Source: Woeseia sp.
Lineage (GTDB): Bacteria; Pseudomonadota; Gammaproteobacteria; Steroidobacterales; Woeseiaceae
Direction: 5' to 3'
NCBI GenBank assembly: GCA_003229095.1
Contig: QIHS01000549.1
Span: forward strand, 1 to 7,613
Length of the DNA stretch: 7,613 bases
Shown: positions 7,043-7,613 of the stretch, in pieces
Layout: each line of letters starts with the position of its first letter
Position numbering within the stretch: position 1 is the stretch's first letter
The notes under the pieces: generated by a model
The model's database searches: none
The model's input: only the letters and a program-made list of their open reading frames with translations
What the model was told of the DNA's origin: nothing
Program-made: the position numbers and the translations under genes

Positions 7043-7105
7043 CCCGCGTTTTTCACCAGTTCGCCGCGCGGACTGTGTTGTAGTGACGCACAAAATCGGC
7101 AACGC

Positions 7106-7613
7106 CTATTCTTTGGCTTGCACCAGGTGTAAGCCATCTAGTGCCGCTTGCGTATCCAGAATCAGTGTGTGGTCTACTCCGTTGTCGACATAGCTGATCT
7201 CAATCCTTTGCGGAGACGGTGACAAAGGAAATAACAGAATGAGACTTTTCTCCTCGTCTTCCTGCAGCTCAACAGGCAGCAAGGTCTGCCGAGATTTGAT
7301 CTAATCATCGACCTTAATGTTATTGATTCCACGAAAGGCTCCGCCCACAGCCAGCACCGGTATCAGTGCGACCACTGCGATAGCTCCCGGCACCGCTCCA
7401 CCGCCAATCACTCCGGCGGTGCCGGTTCCCGAAAGGCTGAACGCGGTAAAGGCGCTTGCACCCGACAGCACAGTCCCACTTAAACCCGCCTTGACCTTCA
7501 GTCCTTCACCCTTGTAGCGACGCTTGGCTTTCCTGGTGCCTTTGACCAGCGCTTTGCGATCATAACGGGGTTCAATCTCAGTGCCGAGTGAATCCACTAC
7601 AATAATATTCGTA
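7106..7613 (-). pseudogene. Glycine-rich membrane/envelope protein gene interrupted by an in-frame TAG (5' end outside window)
   Basis: On the minus strand one frame runs from the right edge to TAG at 7303-7301, then continues open for 64 more codons to TAG at 7108-7106. The first part (103 visible codons) has a basic stretch GTRKAKRRYKGEG followed by a long Gly/Ala/Ser/Val hydrophobic segment (about 7340-7490) that could form a membrane hairpin, ending AFRGINNIKVDD. The second part looks like genuine protein: SRQTLLPVELQEDEEKS, then LILLFPLSPSPQRIEISYVD and HTLILDTQAALDGLHL. This resembles the C-terminal beta-domain (LPV, then F-PL, then an L-LDT-L-GLHL ending) of uncharacterised proteobacterial envelope proteins. 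The second part has no ATG, and no ribosome-binding site for a restart was seen, so it is best read as the severed end of the same gene. The GTG at 7597 is not a convincing start because the frame stays open beyond it. A nonsense mutation is favoured; sequencing error or readthrough are alternatives. No function is known. Confidence 0.65.

Noticed and set aside
6987..7193. 68-codon plus-strand frame overlapping the end of the small lipoprotein gene
   Set aside because: No domain or ribosome-binding site was seen, and it overlaps both the lipoprotein gene and the minus-strand coding remnant, which better explain the sequence.
7301..7303. Recoded TAG (for example pyrrolysine or a suppressor) as the normal state
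   Set aside because: TAG ends several other genes in the window, and no recoding signal was seen. A nonsense mutation or sequence error is simpler.

Overview
The window looks like chromosomal sequence of a Gram-negative bacterium, most likely a gammaproteobacterium. The grounds are a TonB-dependent outer-membrane receptor ending in the usual terminal Phe, Sec and lipoprotein signal peptides, and protein families typical of marine or soil Gammaproteobacteria. This placement rests on family resemblance only. Nothing in the window marks it as phage, plasmid or transposon: no insertion sequence, CRISPR array, tRNA or rRNA was seen.

Layout. (1) 1-1890, plus strand: the C-terminal part of a TonB-dependent receptor whose plug end lies left of the window. 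(2) 1893-2498, plus: a small exported protein with a conserved C-terminal domain. A strong intrinsic-terminator hairpin (1910-1940) lies inside its signal-peptide codons. (3) 2598-3314, plus: a 2OG-Fe(II) oxygenase-like protein. (4) 3347-4954, minus, convergent with (3): an N-acyl-D-amino-acid deacylase-like amidohydrolase, probably a lipoprotein, with Asp where the family has a metal-binding Cys. (5) 5083-6702, plus, divergent from (4): a paralogous deacylase with all the expected active-site residues. (6) 6761-7042, plus: a small Cys-rich probable lipoprotein. (7) 7106-7613, minus, running off the right edge: a glycine-rich membrane or envelope protein gene interrupted by one in-frame TAG, with 64 clearly protein-like codons after it.

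How they may work together (inference): the receptor would bring a ligand across the outer membrane, and the two exported amidohydrolases would deacylate N-acylated D-amino acids or related compounds in the periplasm. The divergent pair shares a 128-base control region, so it may be co-regulated. The oxygenase and the small exported proteins have no assigned role here. The least expected features are the in-frame stop on the right, the Cys-to-Asp change in one deacylase paralogue, and the terminator hairpin embedded in a signal-peptide coding region.
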